Positions 33,738-43,371 of a stretch of 47,857 nucleotides of DNA are shown here, in pieces. Each line of letters begins with the position of its first letter. Position 1 is the first letter of the stretch. The position numbers and the translations under genes were made by a program. The DNA is from Pleurocapsa sp. CCALA 161 (GTDB lineage Bacteria; Cyanobacteriota; Cyanobacteriia; Cyanobacteriales; Xenococcaceae). The notes beneath the pieces are model-generated. The model was not told the origin of the DNA. It worked only from the letters and a program-made list of their open reading frames with translations, and ran no database searches. The DNA is taken from the NCBI RefSeq assembly GCF_003003995.1, contig NZ_PVWF01000033.1, positions 1 through 47,857 of the forward strand, given 5' to 3'.

Positions 33738-35048
33738 CTATACAGGTATATAAACTCTAATTTTGGCGCGGGTTAAAGCAGTGTAGAGAATTTTTTGCAA
33801 ATCGGGACAGCCTTGAAGATCTTCAGTATCTAGAAACACGTAATCGATACTTGAACCTTGAGCTTTATGTACCGTTAAACTGTAGGCATAGGTAACATCA
33901 TCAAAAGTTCTCGATAGATCAAAATACTTATTCCACTGTTTCTTGGCAACATAATCTTTAATCATTTCGTCTCTCAATCTTTCCCCTGCTTCGGTCAATA
34001 CAGACAAATTTACTTCAAACCCTGTATCAGTCTTGACAGGAACAGAGCGATATTGATAGGATACTTTGTCGAAAGATAGCTGTTGAATTGTAGGCTGTTC
34101 GATTACCGAACACTCTTCAGAATTATTAATCAAAACTCCCCATCTATTTTTTCCTTTTTGCCCTGGGCGAATCCGAAATAGGGGTTTTCTAGCAATTAGC
34201 CTGTCTCCTGGCACAAATATCGGCGCATCTTTGCCCCATAAACGCGATCGCACAAATCGATTTGCATCACCAGCAGTCTTGTTACGCCACACTAGCAGTC
34301 TGGTATAGTCAGGATTTAATTGGCAATCCTTAGCTTGGAAATACTCAGTAACTGTTTCTAACCATTCTTTTCTGGGTTGGCAAACAACTGTTCGATCTTC
34401 GCTGGTTTGAAAAGAATACATCCTGCGGGCATATAACTCATCACTGCGAATCTTCTCCGCTACTACGGCAATTTCTCCTTCATAGCGGATTATTTCGTCT
34501 AAAGTTGCTGTATCATCGATCGCTTCAGAAATAGCTACTATTGGCTGCTTTTCTTTCACTGGCGGAAGTTGTGCTTCATCGCCGACAAAAATTACCTTGG
34601 TATTAATGGTGGTTGCGATCGCACTAATGATCTCTTCAAAATTACTGCGATTAATCATGGAAAACTCGTCGATGATCATCACGTCGTAATCATCAAATTC
34701 TGCATCTCCAGGGGAAGTAAATTCTTCTTCTCCTGTCTCCTCATTGATTTCTGGCTGTTGACCCAAAAGTTGCGCTACGGTTTTAACGTCAATGTTAATC
34801 CCCACAGAAATACCTACCTGAATTAGGCTTTTAGCTGCTTTATTAGTGGGTGCAGCAATCACAAATTCAAAATTATGAGCATCTAGCCATTCGATCAAAT
34901 GACAGATTAAAAAGCTTTTTCCTGTTCCTGCATAGCCGCTGAGGCGAAAGAAACGGTGATTACTACGTAGAAATGATTTTAATTTCTCTAGAGCTTGTTG
35001 TTGTGCTGCGGTTAACTTTTTGGCTATTTTTTTTGCAGTTTTGCCCAT
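33738..35048 (-). CDS. SF1 DNA helicase, Dda/RecD2-like
   Basis: An ATP-dependent DNA helicase of 436 residues. Walker A is GYAGTGKS (38-45), motif II is IIDEFS (125-130), GDEAQLPPV (156-164) is motif III, and SLTVHKAQGSSIDYVFLD with LYTALTRAK near the C-terminus are motifs V-VI of UvrD-like superfamily 1B enzymes. The size and lack of RecD N-terminal domains suit the compact Dda group known from phage T4. It is convergent with the ketosynthase gene. The role (replication restart or repair) is not given by the context. Confidence 0.8.
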   Translation of the reverse strand: MGKTAKKIAKKLTAAQQQALEKLKSFLRSNHRFFRLSGYAGTGKSFLICHLIEWLDAHNFEFVIAAPTNKAAKSLIQVGISVGINIDVKTVAQLLGQQPEINEETGEEEFTSPGDAEFDDYDVMIIDEFSMINRSNFEEIISAIATTINTKVIFVGDEAQLPPVKEKQPIVAISEAIDDTATLDEIIRYEGEIAVVAEKIRSDELYARRMYSFQTSEDRTVVCQPRKEWLETVTEYFQAKDCQLNPDYTRLLVWRNKTAGDANRFVRSRLWGKDAPIFVPGDRLIARKPLFRIRPGQKGKNRWGVLINNSEECSVIEQPTIQQLSFDKVSYQYRSVPVKTDTGFEVNLSVLTEAGERLRDEMIKDYVAKKQWNKYFDLSRTFDDVTYAYSLTVHKAQGSSIDYVFLDTEDLQGCPDLQKILYTALTRAKIRVYIPV

Positions 35049-35139
35049 CGCTTACTCAATAGTTATTTCAATATGGTAAATCATGAAATATCTTTATAGC
35101 GATCTAGGGATTATTTTTAATCTCAACCAACGACAGTAA

Positions 35140-36420
35140 TTACTGATTGCTTGGTTTTAATACTGTAACAGCATAATGCTCAGGAGATAGATAACGTTGA
35201 GCGATCGCCTGTAACTGTTCTGGTTGTAGCTGACTGATAATCTGAGGATATAGTGCCGAGTCTGCTGCGGTTGCCACAATGTTATAAAAGCCATATATGC
35301 TAGCTAGCTGACTGGGAGTTTCAGTAGAAAAAATATAGTCATTAATGAGCTGGCGTTTAGCACTGGCAATTTCTGCTGCGGGAATTAAATGATGGTGTAG
35401 CCGATTTAGGCGATCGCAAATCATCTGTTCTACTATTGCCAGATCCTCTGTTTCCAGCAACGCACCAACAGAAAACATACTAGAATCTTTCTGCAACGAT
35501 AAACTACAGTCAATATCTATTACTATTTGTTTTTCTTCTCGTAGTTCCCTGACTAAGCCTGAACTACGTCCTCCTGTTAAAATCAGTGCAATTAAATCAA
35601 GAGCGATCGCTGATTGTAAAGACTCTGAACCAGGACAAATCCAAGCCATCAATAGCCGTGACTGTTCGATCCTGGGCAAATATAGCTCTTGACGACGAAT
35701 ACTAACTACAGGGGGTTCTACGGCGATCTTGGTTGGAGGACATTCGGAACGGGCGCTAAACTGGCTGAAGTGATCATTTACTAATGCTAAAGCTTGTGAC
35801 TGCTCAATACCCCCCACAATCACGATGGACATGTTTTCTGGTTGATAATGGGTGCGATGAAAACACCGCATTTGATTGGGAGTATGCTCCAGCAATAATT
35901 CTTTTTCTCCCAGAATAGATCGTCGGTAAGGGTGATACTCATAGGCGTTCTGACACAGTGCCTGATAACCAATAAAATCGGGATCGTCATGACTAGAATG
36001 AATTTCTTCAATCACAACTTCCCGTTCACGGATAAACTCGTCGTCAGGAATATTCGCTCGCAGCAAGATATCTGCTAGACAGGGTAAAGTATCTTCAAAG
36101 TGGGTTGCTGCGGTAGTCAGATAAAAGTGGGCATAATCATAGCTGGTAGCTGCATTAGCTATTCCTCCTGTACTCTCAATCAGCCAGTCAAACTCCCCTA
36201 CCATCACGTTGGGAGAACCTTTGAAAATCATGTGTTCTAAAAAATGCGCCATTCCCGACCAAGCTTCTGGTTCAGCGATCGCTCCTGCTTTAACCCAGAT
36301 ATCTGCAACCACCACAGGAGTTGCTGGCAAATAATGATGAATGATGGTCAGCCCATTGCTCAACTCAAAGGTATTAGCATTAAACTCAACTTGCTTAGGG
36401 GATGGAGATAATTTTTGCAC
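35140..36420 (-). CDS. M16-family zinc peptidase
   Basis: A processing-peptidase-like metalloprotease of 426 residues. The inverted zinc motif HFLEH is at 59-63 (His59, His63 zinc ligands, Glu62 base) within GMAHFLEHMIFKGSP, and VVIEEI about 75 residues later supplies the third ligand. The second half (residues 200-420) is the inactive M16C-type domain with the R-x-G-R segment GGRSSGLVRELREEKQIV. No signal peptide is visible. Cyanobacteria often carry two M16 genes in tandem; only one is here. Substrate unknown. Confidence 0.85.
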   Translation of the reverse strand: MQKLSPSPKQVEFNANTFELSNGLTIIHHYLPATPVVVADIWVKAGAIAEPEAWSGMAHFLEHMIFKGSPNVMVGEFDWLIESTGGIANAATSYDYAHFYLTTAATHFEDTLPCLADILLRANIPDDEFIREREVVIEEIHSSHDDPDFIGYQALCQNAYEYHPYRRSILGEKELLLEHTPNQMRCFHRTHYQPENMSIVIVGGIEQSQALALVNDHFSQFSARSECPPTKIAVEPPVVSIRRQELYLPRIEQSRLLMAWICPGSESLQSAIALDLIALILTGGRSSGLVRELREEKQIVIDIDCSLSLQKDSSMFSVGALLETEDLAIVEQMICDRLNRLHHHLIPAAEIASAKRQLINDYIFSTETPSQLASIYGFYNIVATAADSALYPQIISQLQPEQLQAIAQRYLSPEHYAVTVLKPSNQ

Positions 36421-36872
36421 TTTTTAGCTATATTCTCAATAATACAACTAAATCATAACCCCTAGCAGAATGTCTTTTTGGTTACATTTTTGACAGAAGC
36501 ACAAATAAGTTAGTCTAAACTTTTACTTATATTTCCTAGTGAAGAGGTAGCCTACCGCCACGCCGTTTTACCTTAGTTTATGACCTGGCATTCCAGGGTG
36601 GGAATTGGCTGTCTCTGTTTCCATTTCCGAGTCAAAGCTCGGTATACTTCCACAAAAACTTTTGCTACTCCCTCATAAATCAAGCATAGATCAATAAACT
36701 TGTTAGGTAGTCACCAACGCGGTAGTAGTACTCTTATCTATAATAGTAAGTTTTTCAAATTTAGCAAGAGGCAGTTTCAGTGAGCAATGAGCAATGAGCA
36801 GTGAGCAGTGAGCAATGAACAGTAAAGTAATAGGATGAGAAGAATGATTGTTATATCCGTCTGGTAAATATA
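36421..36872. repeat. Repeat-rich spacer before the NAD kinase gene
   Basis: A dispersed repeat lies around 36540-36575. A heptamer STRR (CAGTGAG, CAATGAG x2, CAGTGAG x2, CAATGAA, CAGTAAA) lies at 36778-36826. A minus-strand open stretch at 36573-36710 encodes 45 residues without a start codon; I do not recognise it. Confidence 0.6.
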
Positions 36873-37802
36873 GTGGATTTAAAGCATGTAATTATTGCTT
36901 ATAAAGCAGGACATAAGATTAGTAAGCAGTGGGCAGAGAAATGCGCTAGGGAATTAGAGGCTCGTCAATGTCAGGTCATGATTGGACCTAGTGGCATTAA
37001 AGATAATCCTTATCCAGTATTCTTGGCTTCTTCAACTGTCAAAATCGATTTAGCAGTTGTTCTGGGGGGAGATGGGACAATCTTAGCTGCTGCTAGACAA
37101 TTAGCTCCTGAAGGAATACCGATCCTAGCGGTGAATGTAGGCGGACATTTAGGATTTTTGACTGAACCCTTTGAATTGTTTCAGGATACAGAGGCAACTT
37201 GGAATCGTCTCCAGTCAGACCATTATGCAGTGCAAAAACGGATGATGCTGCAAGCCCAAATATACGAAGGAGAGAGAAATAGCCTCAAGCCAGTCAGCGA
37301 AACATTTTATTGCTTAAATGAAATGTGTATCAAACCCGCCAGCATTGATCGTATGCCCACCTCAGTTTTAGAATTGGAGGCAGATGGACAGGTTGTCGAT
37401 CAATATAGTGGTGATGGCTTATTAGTTGCAACTCCCACGGGTTCTACTGGCTATACCGTGTCTGCCAATGGCCCGATCTTGCATCCTGGGATGTGGGCGA
37501 TCGCTGTCACCCCAATTTGTCCTTTAAGTCTCTCTGGTCGTCCTTTGGTGTTACCTCCTGGCACAATTGTCAGTGTCTTTCCCATCCGAGATTATGAAGT
37601 AAATACTAAGCTTTGGACTGATGGAACATTAGGTGCAACAATTTGGCCTGGTCAAAGGGTCATGATCAAAATGGCTAATGCTCAGGCTCACTTTATTATC
37701 TTGCGCGAGAGTTATTCTTTTTATGAAACTCTGCGAGAAAAGCTACAGTGGGCAGGAACGATAGTTCATTATGGAACTAAAGAGCAAACTGTTCTGGAAT
37801 GA
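36873..37802 (+). CDS. nadK: NAD kinase
   Basis: Phosphorylates NAD to NADP. The 309 residues carry GGDGT (65-69) with the catalytic aspartate, GGHLGFLTE near 88-96 and ATPTGSTGY near 186-194, all diagnostic. The start is a GTG at 36873; no ATG fits the conserved N-terminus. Cyanobacteria usually have two NAD kinases, one photosynthesis-linked; I cannot say which this is. It follows a repeat-rich spacer and precedes an MscS channel gene on the same strand by 118 bases. Confidence 0.92.
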   Translation: MDLKHVIIAYKAGHKISKQWAEKCARELEARQCQVMIGPSGIKDNPYPVFLASSTVKIDLAVVLGGDGTILAAARQLAPEGIPILAVNVGGHLGFLTEPFELFQDTEATWNRLQSDHYAVQKRMMLQAQIYEGERNSLKPVSETFYCLNEMCIKPASIDRMPTSVLELEADGQVVDQYSGDGLLVATPTGSTGYTVSANGPILHPGMWAIAVTPICPLSLSGRPLVLPPGTIVSVFPIRDYEVNTKLWTDGTLGATIWPGQRVMIKMANAQAHFIILRESYSFYETLREKLQWAGTIVHYGTKEQTVLE

Positions 37803-37920
37803 TCTGCTCCCACTGATGAAGATTAAAATTCCCAGAGACTGCATAATACTTAGGATAATCAGCCTATAAATGTAAGAAATTGTAATTGCGATCTACCTTC
37901 ACGAATTAAAATGGCTATCA

Positions 37921-39666
37921 ATGTGGCATAAAAAACTTTTTCTAATTGTCTTAGCTATAGCTGTCACTGGATTTATTTTGGTGACTAATACTTTTCCTGG
38001 ACTAACCCAAGCCAAATATGGGCCAAGAGCGATTGAAGATCTGCCAATTCGCAGCAATCCAACTGTTCTCCAAGCTCCTGTCGTTATCGATGGCAGGGAG
38101 CTATTTTCGGTTGGTAAAATTGGCAATACGTCCGCAGGAGAAAGAGTCTCACTGATTCGAGATGAACTACTCAAAGCTATCCGAAATGACGTTGTTCCTC
38201 AAGTAACAATTGAACAGCGCGAAGGGCTATCTGTAGTGTATTTGGTTTATCCTCAATCACCCTCTGGTTTGGCAAAGAATTCTAATTCTAACCCAATTGA
38301 AGAAAGACGCTATCTATTTACCGTAACCCAAGAAGATACCATCGGTAGAAAGTCTATTCGTGAAACTGCTGAAGATTTGAAAACACAAATAGAGCAGGCA
38401 ATGGCGATCGCTAAAAAAGAAAGAAGTCCCGCCTATCTTAAACGTCAGGGCATAATTAGCGCAGCACTATTATTATTTGGTTTACTCGCCAGCAGACTTT
38501 TAACTCAGCTACAGACTTACCCCTTAAGAAGAGCAATTCAAAGAATTATTCCAGGATTACCCAGCAACGCTAGTTCTCAACCATCTAATTTAACCACTCT
38601 GTTTCGTCTTAAATTAGGTTTAGCTCAATTTATACTTTGGACGACGATCACTCTAGTTATTTTTCGTCTGTTGCCTGCTACTCGGCACTGGCTGTATTAT
38701 TTATATAACTTAATCGCTAGTTCTTTCGCCATATCTATTTTTAACTTAGGCGGAAAAGACTTTTCGATTATCCGCTTGCTCATTTTAATTGGTTTAGTTG
38801 TGGGAGCAATTTTTCTCAGTAACTATATTGCCAATTTGTTGCGCACTAACGTACTAGAAGCAACCAGAATGACCAGAGGTTCACAGGAAATTATTTCCAT
38901 TATTACTAAATATGGTTTGATTGCTTTTAGCACCGTAATTCTACTTCAGGCTAACGGTATCGATCTCAGTTCCTTAGCTTTAATTGGTAGTGCGCTGGGT
39001 GTGGGTATTGGTTTTGGGTTTCAAGACATCGCCCGCAATTTTGCTAGCGGGATTGTTTTGTTGTTTGAGCGTTCAATCCAGGTAGGAGACTTTATTCAGA
39101 TTGGACAACATTTGGGAGTAGTAGAAGAAGTCAGAACTCGTAGTATTATCCTCAAAACTCTAGACCGTATTTCGATTATTGTTCCCAACTCTCGTTTGCT
39201 GAGTGATGAAGTAATCAACTGGAATCACCGTCACAGCGTTGTTCGCCTCCATCTCCCGATTGGTGTAGCATATGGTTCGGATGTCAAAAAAGTTAAATCG
39301 GCTCTGTTGCAGGCGGCATCCGAACATCTTGAAGTGCTTCGCAATCCTGCTCCACAAGTATTTTTTACAGGTTTTGGCGAAAGTTCGCTTGATTTTGAAC
39401 TGCTGATTTGGACATCCGATCCTAGTCGTCAAGCACCATTAATGAGCGATTTATGTTTTCGCATTGAAGAAATTTTCCAAGCACAGCAAATTGATATTCC
39501 CTTTCCGCAACGAGATATTAACCTCAAGATGGAAGATATGCCAATCAAGCTACCACCAAAATTAGAAGGACATTTACTTTATCTTTTACAAGGATTAATT
39601 GCTCAACAATATAATGGTAAAGCTAATCAAGATAGCAGTAACACCACCCCAACTTCTAAAAGTTAA
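37921..39666 (+). CDS. MscS-family mechanosensitive ion channel
   Basis: A membrane channel that opens on osmotic down-shock. The 581 residues begin with a signal-like helix (about 6-26), followed by a periplasmic domain of about 150 residues, then helices near 180-200, 235-255 and 285-305 and the pore region GSALGVGIGFGFQDIARNFASG (about 355-376) with the glycine/alanine pattern of helix TM3. The beta domain (SIQVGDFIQIG) and the C-terminal cytoplasmic cage follow. It is larger than E. coli MscS and closer to cyanobacterial forms with an extra N-terminal domain. Confidence 0.88.
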   Translation: MWHKKLFLIVLAIAVTGFILVTNTFPGLTQAKYGPRAIEDLPIRSNPTVLQAPVVIDGRELFSVGKIGNTSAGERVSLIRDELLKAIRNDVVPQVTIEQREGLSVVYLVYPQSPSGLAKNSNSNPIEERRYLFTVTQEDTIGRKSIRETAEDLKTQIEQAMAIAKKERSPAYLKRQGIISAALLLFGLLASRLLTQLQTYPLRRAIQRIIPGLPSNASSQPSNLTTLFRLKLGLAQFILWTTITLVIFRLLPATRHWLYYLYNLIASSFAISIFNLGGKDFSIIRLLILIGLVVGAIFLSNYIANLLRTNVLEATRMTRGSQEIISIITKYGLIAFSTVILLQANGIDLSSLALIGSALGVGIGFGFQDIARNFASGIVLLFERSIQVGDFIQIGQHLGVVEEVRTRSIILKTLDRISIIVPNSRLLSDEVINWNHRHSVVRLHLPIGVAYGSDVKKVKSALLQAASEHLEVLRNPAPQVFFTGFGESSLDFELLIWTSDPSRQAPLMSDLCFRIEEIFQAQQIDIPFPQRDINLKMEDMPIKLPPKLEGHLLYLLQGLIAQQYNGKANQDSSNTTPTSKS

Positions 39667-39686
39667 CCAATCGATAATCGATAGGG

Positions 39687-40526
39687 TTAGTCCGTTACAA
39701 GTCCTTTAAGAGACAAAATGATCCCAATCAAACCCGATAAAAATACTAACCCCATTAATCCAGCGATAGGATTACCATCGATACCTGTAACCCACACAGG
39801 AACTCGGTTAGTATATTCAATCAATTGACCAACATTAACGATATAGTAACCCCAGACTAATCCTGCATGAAGACCAATGGCAATACCCAGATAATCCCCA
39901 TATTTATCTTTAGCCAATACTAAAGCAATACCTAATAAAACTAACGCAGGAAAAGTAATCGCAGTCCGCATAATCTCTTCAACTGGCTTGAGAAAATGAG
40001 CTAGGGCATAGGCGATCGCTGTTATCCAAATACAGGTTTTTTGACGATAGTTTCGCTGCAATTCATCCAGCAACCAACCCCGAAATAATAATTCTTCGGC
40101 TAAAGCAATACCGATAGCACTTAACAAGCCTTCAATGATAATTCTGATTAAACTAGCGGATGGATGAATTACTTCGATCCAACCTAAAAGCGCTTCAGTG
40201 ATAAATAATCCCAGACATAGCCAAAAACCGATCGCTAAACCTTGAAGAAATTCTTGGAGATTTTTCCTATTTCTGACTAAACCGTAGCGACGATAAATAT
40301 AGCGATCGCCATAAACAAATCTTCCCCAAATTTGCCAGAGAAAGAGTAATTCGACAAACAGCAGTGCCATCGTCAAAATAGTGGCAAGGTTGCTATCTGC
40401 GCGCAATAGCCAGTAAATTGGTAATGCTACAGGTAGCCATAAAATTGACAAAGCACCAAAGAAAATCATTAATCTCAATGGTGCTGAAAATTCTGCTATT
40501 TTTTTAAACCGTGAAGTACTTAGCAA
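39687..40526 (-). CDS. CPBP-family intramembrane metalloprotease
   Basis: A 279-residue protein with about eight membrane helices. EELLFRG (144-150) is the diagnostic EExxxR motif, with His177 in AYALAHFLKP and a later HAG (near 239) completing the putative metal site of the CAAX-protease/bacteriocin-processing (Abi) family. Roles include prenyl-protein processing and bacteriocin self-immunity; no bacteriocin gene is nearby, so the substrate is unknown. It converges with the MscS gene and follows clpS on the same strand. Confidence 0.82.
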   Translation of the reverse strand: MLSTSRFKKIAEFSAPLRLMIFFGALSILWLPVALPIYWLLRADSNLATILTMALLFVELLFLWQIWGRFVYGDRYIYRRYGLVRNRKNLQEFLQGLAIGFWLCLGLFITEALLGWIEVIHPSASLIRIIIEGLLSAIGIALAEELLFRGWLLDELQRNYRQKTCIWITAIAYALAHFLKPVEEIMRTAITFPALVLLGIALVLAKDKYGDYLGIAIGLHAGLVWGYYIVNVGQLIEYTNRVPVWVTGIDGNPIAGLMGLVFLSGLIGIILSLKGLVTD

Positions 40527-40580
40527 CTGACTATTAGTTTAGTAATTAATCAGCCTCACCATAACATCACTCAAGCTAAA

Positions 40581-40874
40581 TTATTCATCTGGCTCAATTG
40601 TACTGGTTAAACCATTGTTACAGAGGGTTTCTGCATAAAATTCCGCATGTTCTAAAGCGCAGGTAATTACCAAACCTACTCCACTATTATGAGTCTCCAT
40701 CATAATATTAACTGCTTGAGGTTGAGTCATACCAGCAATAGTCTGCATTAAAACCTGAACTACGTACTCCATAGGGTTGAAGTCATCGTTATGGAGCAAA
40801 ACTTTATAGCGAGGTGCATGTTTACGGACAGTTGAAGTTGAGCTTTTATCGATTACAGAAGTTCCCAATGACAC
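40581..40874 (-). CDS. clpS: ClpS protease adaptor
   Basis: Delivers N-degron substrates to the ClpAP/ClpCP protease. The 97 residues have an unstructured N-terminal tail and the conserved core RYKVLLHNDDFNPMEYVVQVL (the HNDD and substrate-pocket region), then THNSGVGLVITCALEHAEFY. The ends agree with cyanobacterial ClpS. It lies upstream of the CPBP protease gene by 55 bases on the same strand, so the two may be co-transcribed; a shared proteolytic role is only suggested. Confidence 0.92.
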   Translation of the reverse strand: MSLGTSVIDKSSTSTVRKHAPRYKVLLHNDDFNPMEYVVQVLMQTIAGMTQPQAVNIMMETHNSGVGLVITCALEHAEFYAETLCNNGLTSTIEPDE

Positions 40875-41244
40875 AATAATATTCTCCTTTAAAATTTCTT
40901 ATTTTTGTTTAATCCTCCCCGATGTAGTTGTTCAGGGATATTTATTTTTGCCTTTAAAAGCTTCAAGCTTTAAGGTTCAAGCCCTAAGCTTCTTCTAAAT
41001 TGAGCTTAGGGCTTCACTCATTCACAGTCTGCATTAGCTAATGCCCTAAATAATGAATTTAAAGATTGAAACACGTATATATATTAACTGAACCTATGAG
41101 TTGATTTCCACTCTCATTTGCCTCGTTGTGACTTACGCAACAGCAATGATTAAAATTACTCATCAGTAAAATATCTTTAACTAAAGCAAACCACATCACA
41201 AAGAAGTTAACATAAATTCATAGTGACCATACTCTAAATTATTA
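40875..41244. promoter_or_regulatory. Divergent promoter region with long inverted repeat
   Basis: The 370 bases lie between divergent clpS and the hydrolase gene and hold no gene. AAGCCCTAAGCT (40979-40990) and AGCTTAGGGCTT (41003-41014) form a perfect 12-bp inverted repeat with a 12-base loop, next to AAGCTTCAAGCTT. No T-run follows, so an operator or dispersed repeat is likelier than a terminator. Confidence 0.5.
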
Positions 41245-42153
41245 ATGTCCACATTTTCTCCTCCGATCACAAAATCTGTTCCTGGCACGTACTGGCAGTG
41301 GCGCGGTAATTCAATTTATTATGTCTGTGTTGGAGAAGCTCAGTCTAACTTGCCTCCTTTGCTTTTGGTGCATGGTTTTGGGGCATCTACCGATCACTGG
41401 CGTAAAAATATTGTGCAGCTACAGTCGCAATTTCAGGTATGGGGGATCGATCTTTTAGGTTTTGGCAGATCGGCTAAACCCAAACAAGAATACAGTGGCA
41501 ACCTCTGGCGAGAACAGTTACACGACTTTATCACTGAGGTAATTGGCAAGCCTACAGTATTAGTAGGAAATTCTCTGGGCGGTTATGCTTCTCTTTGTGT
41601 AGCAGCAGAATATCCCCAATCTACAGCAGGATTAATTTTGCTGAATAGTGCAGGACCTTTTTCCGACAATCAAGAAAATTCTCAGTCTCAGTCTCGTTCT
41701 AATCCTTGGGGTCAACTAATACGCTCAATTTTATTACAGCCCTGGGCAAGTTTATTACTGTTTCAATATGTACGCCGTCGCTCTATAATTCGTAAGACCC
41801 TAAACAAGGTTTATTTTGATCCCAGTGCCGTTACCGAACAATTGATCGAAGATATCTATCGTCCTTCTTGCGATCGCGGTGCAGCGGATGTATTTAATGC
41901 CGTGTTTAAAACTCCTCAAGGGGAGAAGGTCGATGTCTTGCTAGGCAAAATGCAATGCCCTCTACTCCTTCTGTGGGGCGAACAAGACCCCTGGATTAAA
42001 GCAAGGGACAAGGGAGTACAATTCCGTCAGTACTATCCGCAATTAACCGAACATTATCTGCAAGCGGGTCATTGTCCTCATGATGAAGTTCCAGAACAGG
42101 TAAACGATCTAATTGCAAACTGGGTTTTAACCATTGATCGGTTACAATCTTAA
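41245..42153 (+). CDS. Alpha/beta hydrolase
   Basis: A 302-residue hydrolase. The oxyanion region LVHGFGASTDHW is at 41-52 and the nucleophile Ser110 lies in VGNSLGGYA; the acid is in LLLWGEQDPW near 245-254 and the base in AGHCPHDEVPE near 275-285. This pattern resembles epoxide-hydrolase and haloalkane-dehalogenase-like enzymes and the plant pheophytinase/chlorophyllase relatives common in cyanobacteria. A cap of about 60 residues lies between. The substrate is unknown. The DUF2993 gene begins 55 bases later and may share its transcript. Confidence 0.82.
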   Translation: MSTFSPPITKSVPGTYWQWRGNSIYYVCVGEAQSNLPPLLLVHGFGASTDHWRKNIVQLQSQFQVWGIDLLGFGRSAKPKQEYSGNLWREQLHDFITEVIGKPTVLVGNSLGGYASLCVAAEYPQSTAGLILLNSAGPFSDNQENSQSQSRSNPWGQLIRSILLQPWASLLLFQYVRRRSIIRKTLNKVYFDPSAVTEQLIEDIYRPSCDRGAADVFNAVFKTPQGEKVDVLLGKMQCPLLLLWGEQDPWIKARDKGVQFRQYYPQLTEHYLQAGHCPHDEVPEQVNDLIANWVLTIDRLQS

Positions 42154-42208
42154 TTGCTGTCTTCTTAATAATTTGTTACAAGGTAAGAGTAACTCTATCT
42201 ATAGCTCT

Positions 42209-43000
42209 ATGTTTGGTGGATTTGTTGGATTTGGTAATAAAAAAGGCGGGGATTGGGGCGAAAACCTAATAAATACTGTCGCAAGCAACACAATCCGTCA
42301 CTTATTTACCCGTAGTGATGCGGTAGAAGTCTCGGTGAAGTGCAATCCTTCTAGCAAACTACTTCAGGGAACGATTGATAGCTTCAAAATGAGTGGTCGC
42401 GGATTAGTGATCCGCAAACAGTTCCGCACTGAAGAAATGTCTTTTGAAACAGATGCAGTGGCAATTGATTTTGGTTCGGCAGTTCAAGGAAAGATTGCTC
42501 TTAAGCAACCGACTCAGGCGATCGCTCAAGTAAAGTTGTCTCAAGATGATATTAACAAGTCTTTTGAAGCGGATCTAGTGAGAAAGCGTTTAGAAAATCT
42601 GACCCCTGATGCCTTAACTGAAATATCAGGTGGAGTACCAATTTCTTTTACTGATGTGGAGGTTCAGCTATTGCCTGATAACAGAGTTAAATTGTCCGCT
42701 AAAGCTAGTTGGGAAGATACCATTGTTCCCGTCAGTCTTAAGTGTATATTGAGTATTGGCAAGCGTCGCAAAGTTAAGTTTGAGGAGGTTCAATTTGCTC
42801 AGGACAACATACCTCCAGAATTACAAAGCATCTCAAAAGATTTAACCTTAGCCTTAGGGGAAATTTTGAACGACATGGTAGATCTTGACAAGTTTAATCT
42901 TGATGGAGTTAAGTTACGCCTCAATCGTTTGCAAACCGAAGGACAAATGCTGTTATTTAGCGGTTATGCCCAAATTGAGAGAGTACCCCAAACAGGCTAG
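42209..43000 (+). CDS. DUF2993 (LmeA-like) protein, paralogue 2
   Basis: The start is taken at 42209 (MFGGFVGFGNKKGGDWGE); an in-frame ATG at 42134 would overlap the hydrolase gene and add an unconserved tail. The 263 residues show SDAVEVSVKCNPSSKLLQGTIDS and a long run of alternating strands ending VKLRLNRLQTEGQMLLFSGYA, as in DUF2993. It is longer than the copy at 28575-29255 and equally lacks a clear signal peptide. Lipid or membrane binding is inferred from mycobacterial LmeA only. Confidence 0.72.
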   Translation: MFGGFVGFGNKKGGDWGENLINTVASNTIRHLFTRSDAVEVSVKCNPSSKLLQGTIDSFKMSGRGLVIRKQFRTEEMSFETDAVAIDFGSAVQGKIALKQPTQAIAQVKLSQDDINKSFEADLVRKRLENLTPDALTEISGGVPISFTDVEVQLLPDNRVKLSAKASWEDTIVPVSLKCILSIGKRRKVKFEEVQFAQDNIPPELQSISKDLTLALGEILNDMVDLDKFNLDGVKLRLNRLQTEGQMLLFSGYAQIERVPQTG

Positions 43001-43086
43001 TCTCGCTAAAAAAATAATGTGGCTTATAGCTTTTTGTAAATGGTGACCTGAACTATTCCTGTGGTAGCTGAAGAAAATTTCTTTCC

Positions 43087-43210
43087 TTAGATTTGAAAAC
43101 CATGTTTTTGGTAGAAACCTACGGCGCTTAAGCGTGCATTGAGAGTAAGAGCGATCACGCCTGATTGTTTTGCCTGCTCAATTAAAGCTGTTCTGGTTGT
43201 TCTGGTCGCT
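43087..43210 (-). pseudogene. GNAT acetyltransferase C-terminal remnant
   Basis: On the minus strand a frame ending at a TAA (43087-43089) reads TRTALIEQAKQSGVIALTLN followed by ARLSAVGFYQKHGFQI, the typical end of a GNAT N-acetyltransferase (acetyl-CoA loop helix, then LNAR and FYxKxGF). The first two-thirds of the domain are missing. It is a decayed fragment in the 371-base spacer before the photosystem-factor gene; the rest of the spacer shows nothing. Confidence 0.65.
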
Positions 43211-43371
43211 TTTTATTTCTCTACACTTTAAAACCGCTAACCCAAAGAAAGATAAACTTGAAATTAGAGCCAATTGTTATTCTGCTACGATGTAAGCTGT
43301 CCTCTAGGTCGGCGATCATCTATATGAATAAGGATTATCCTGTACTTTTTCAATCTTAATTTATTTACAGA

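Noticed and set aside
36573-36710. Minus-strand open stretch of 45 codons
   Set aside because: It has no start codon and no recognised similarity; this length is expected by chance in AT-rich spacer.
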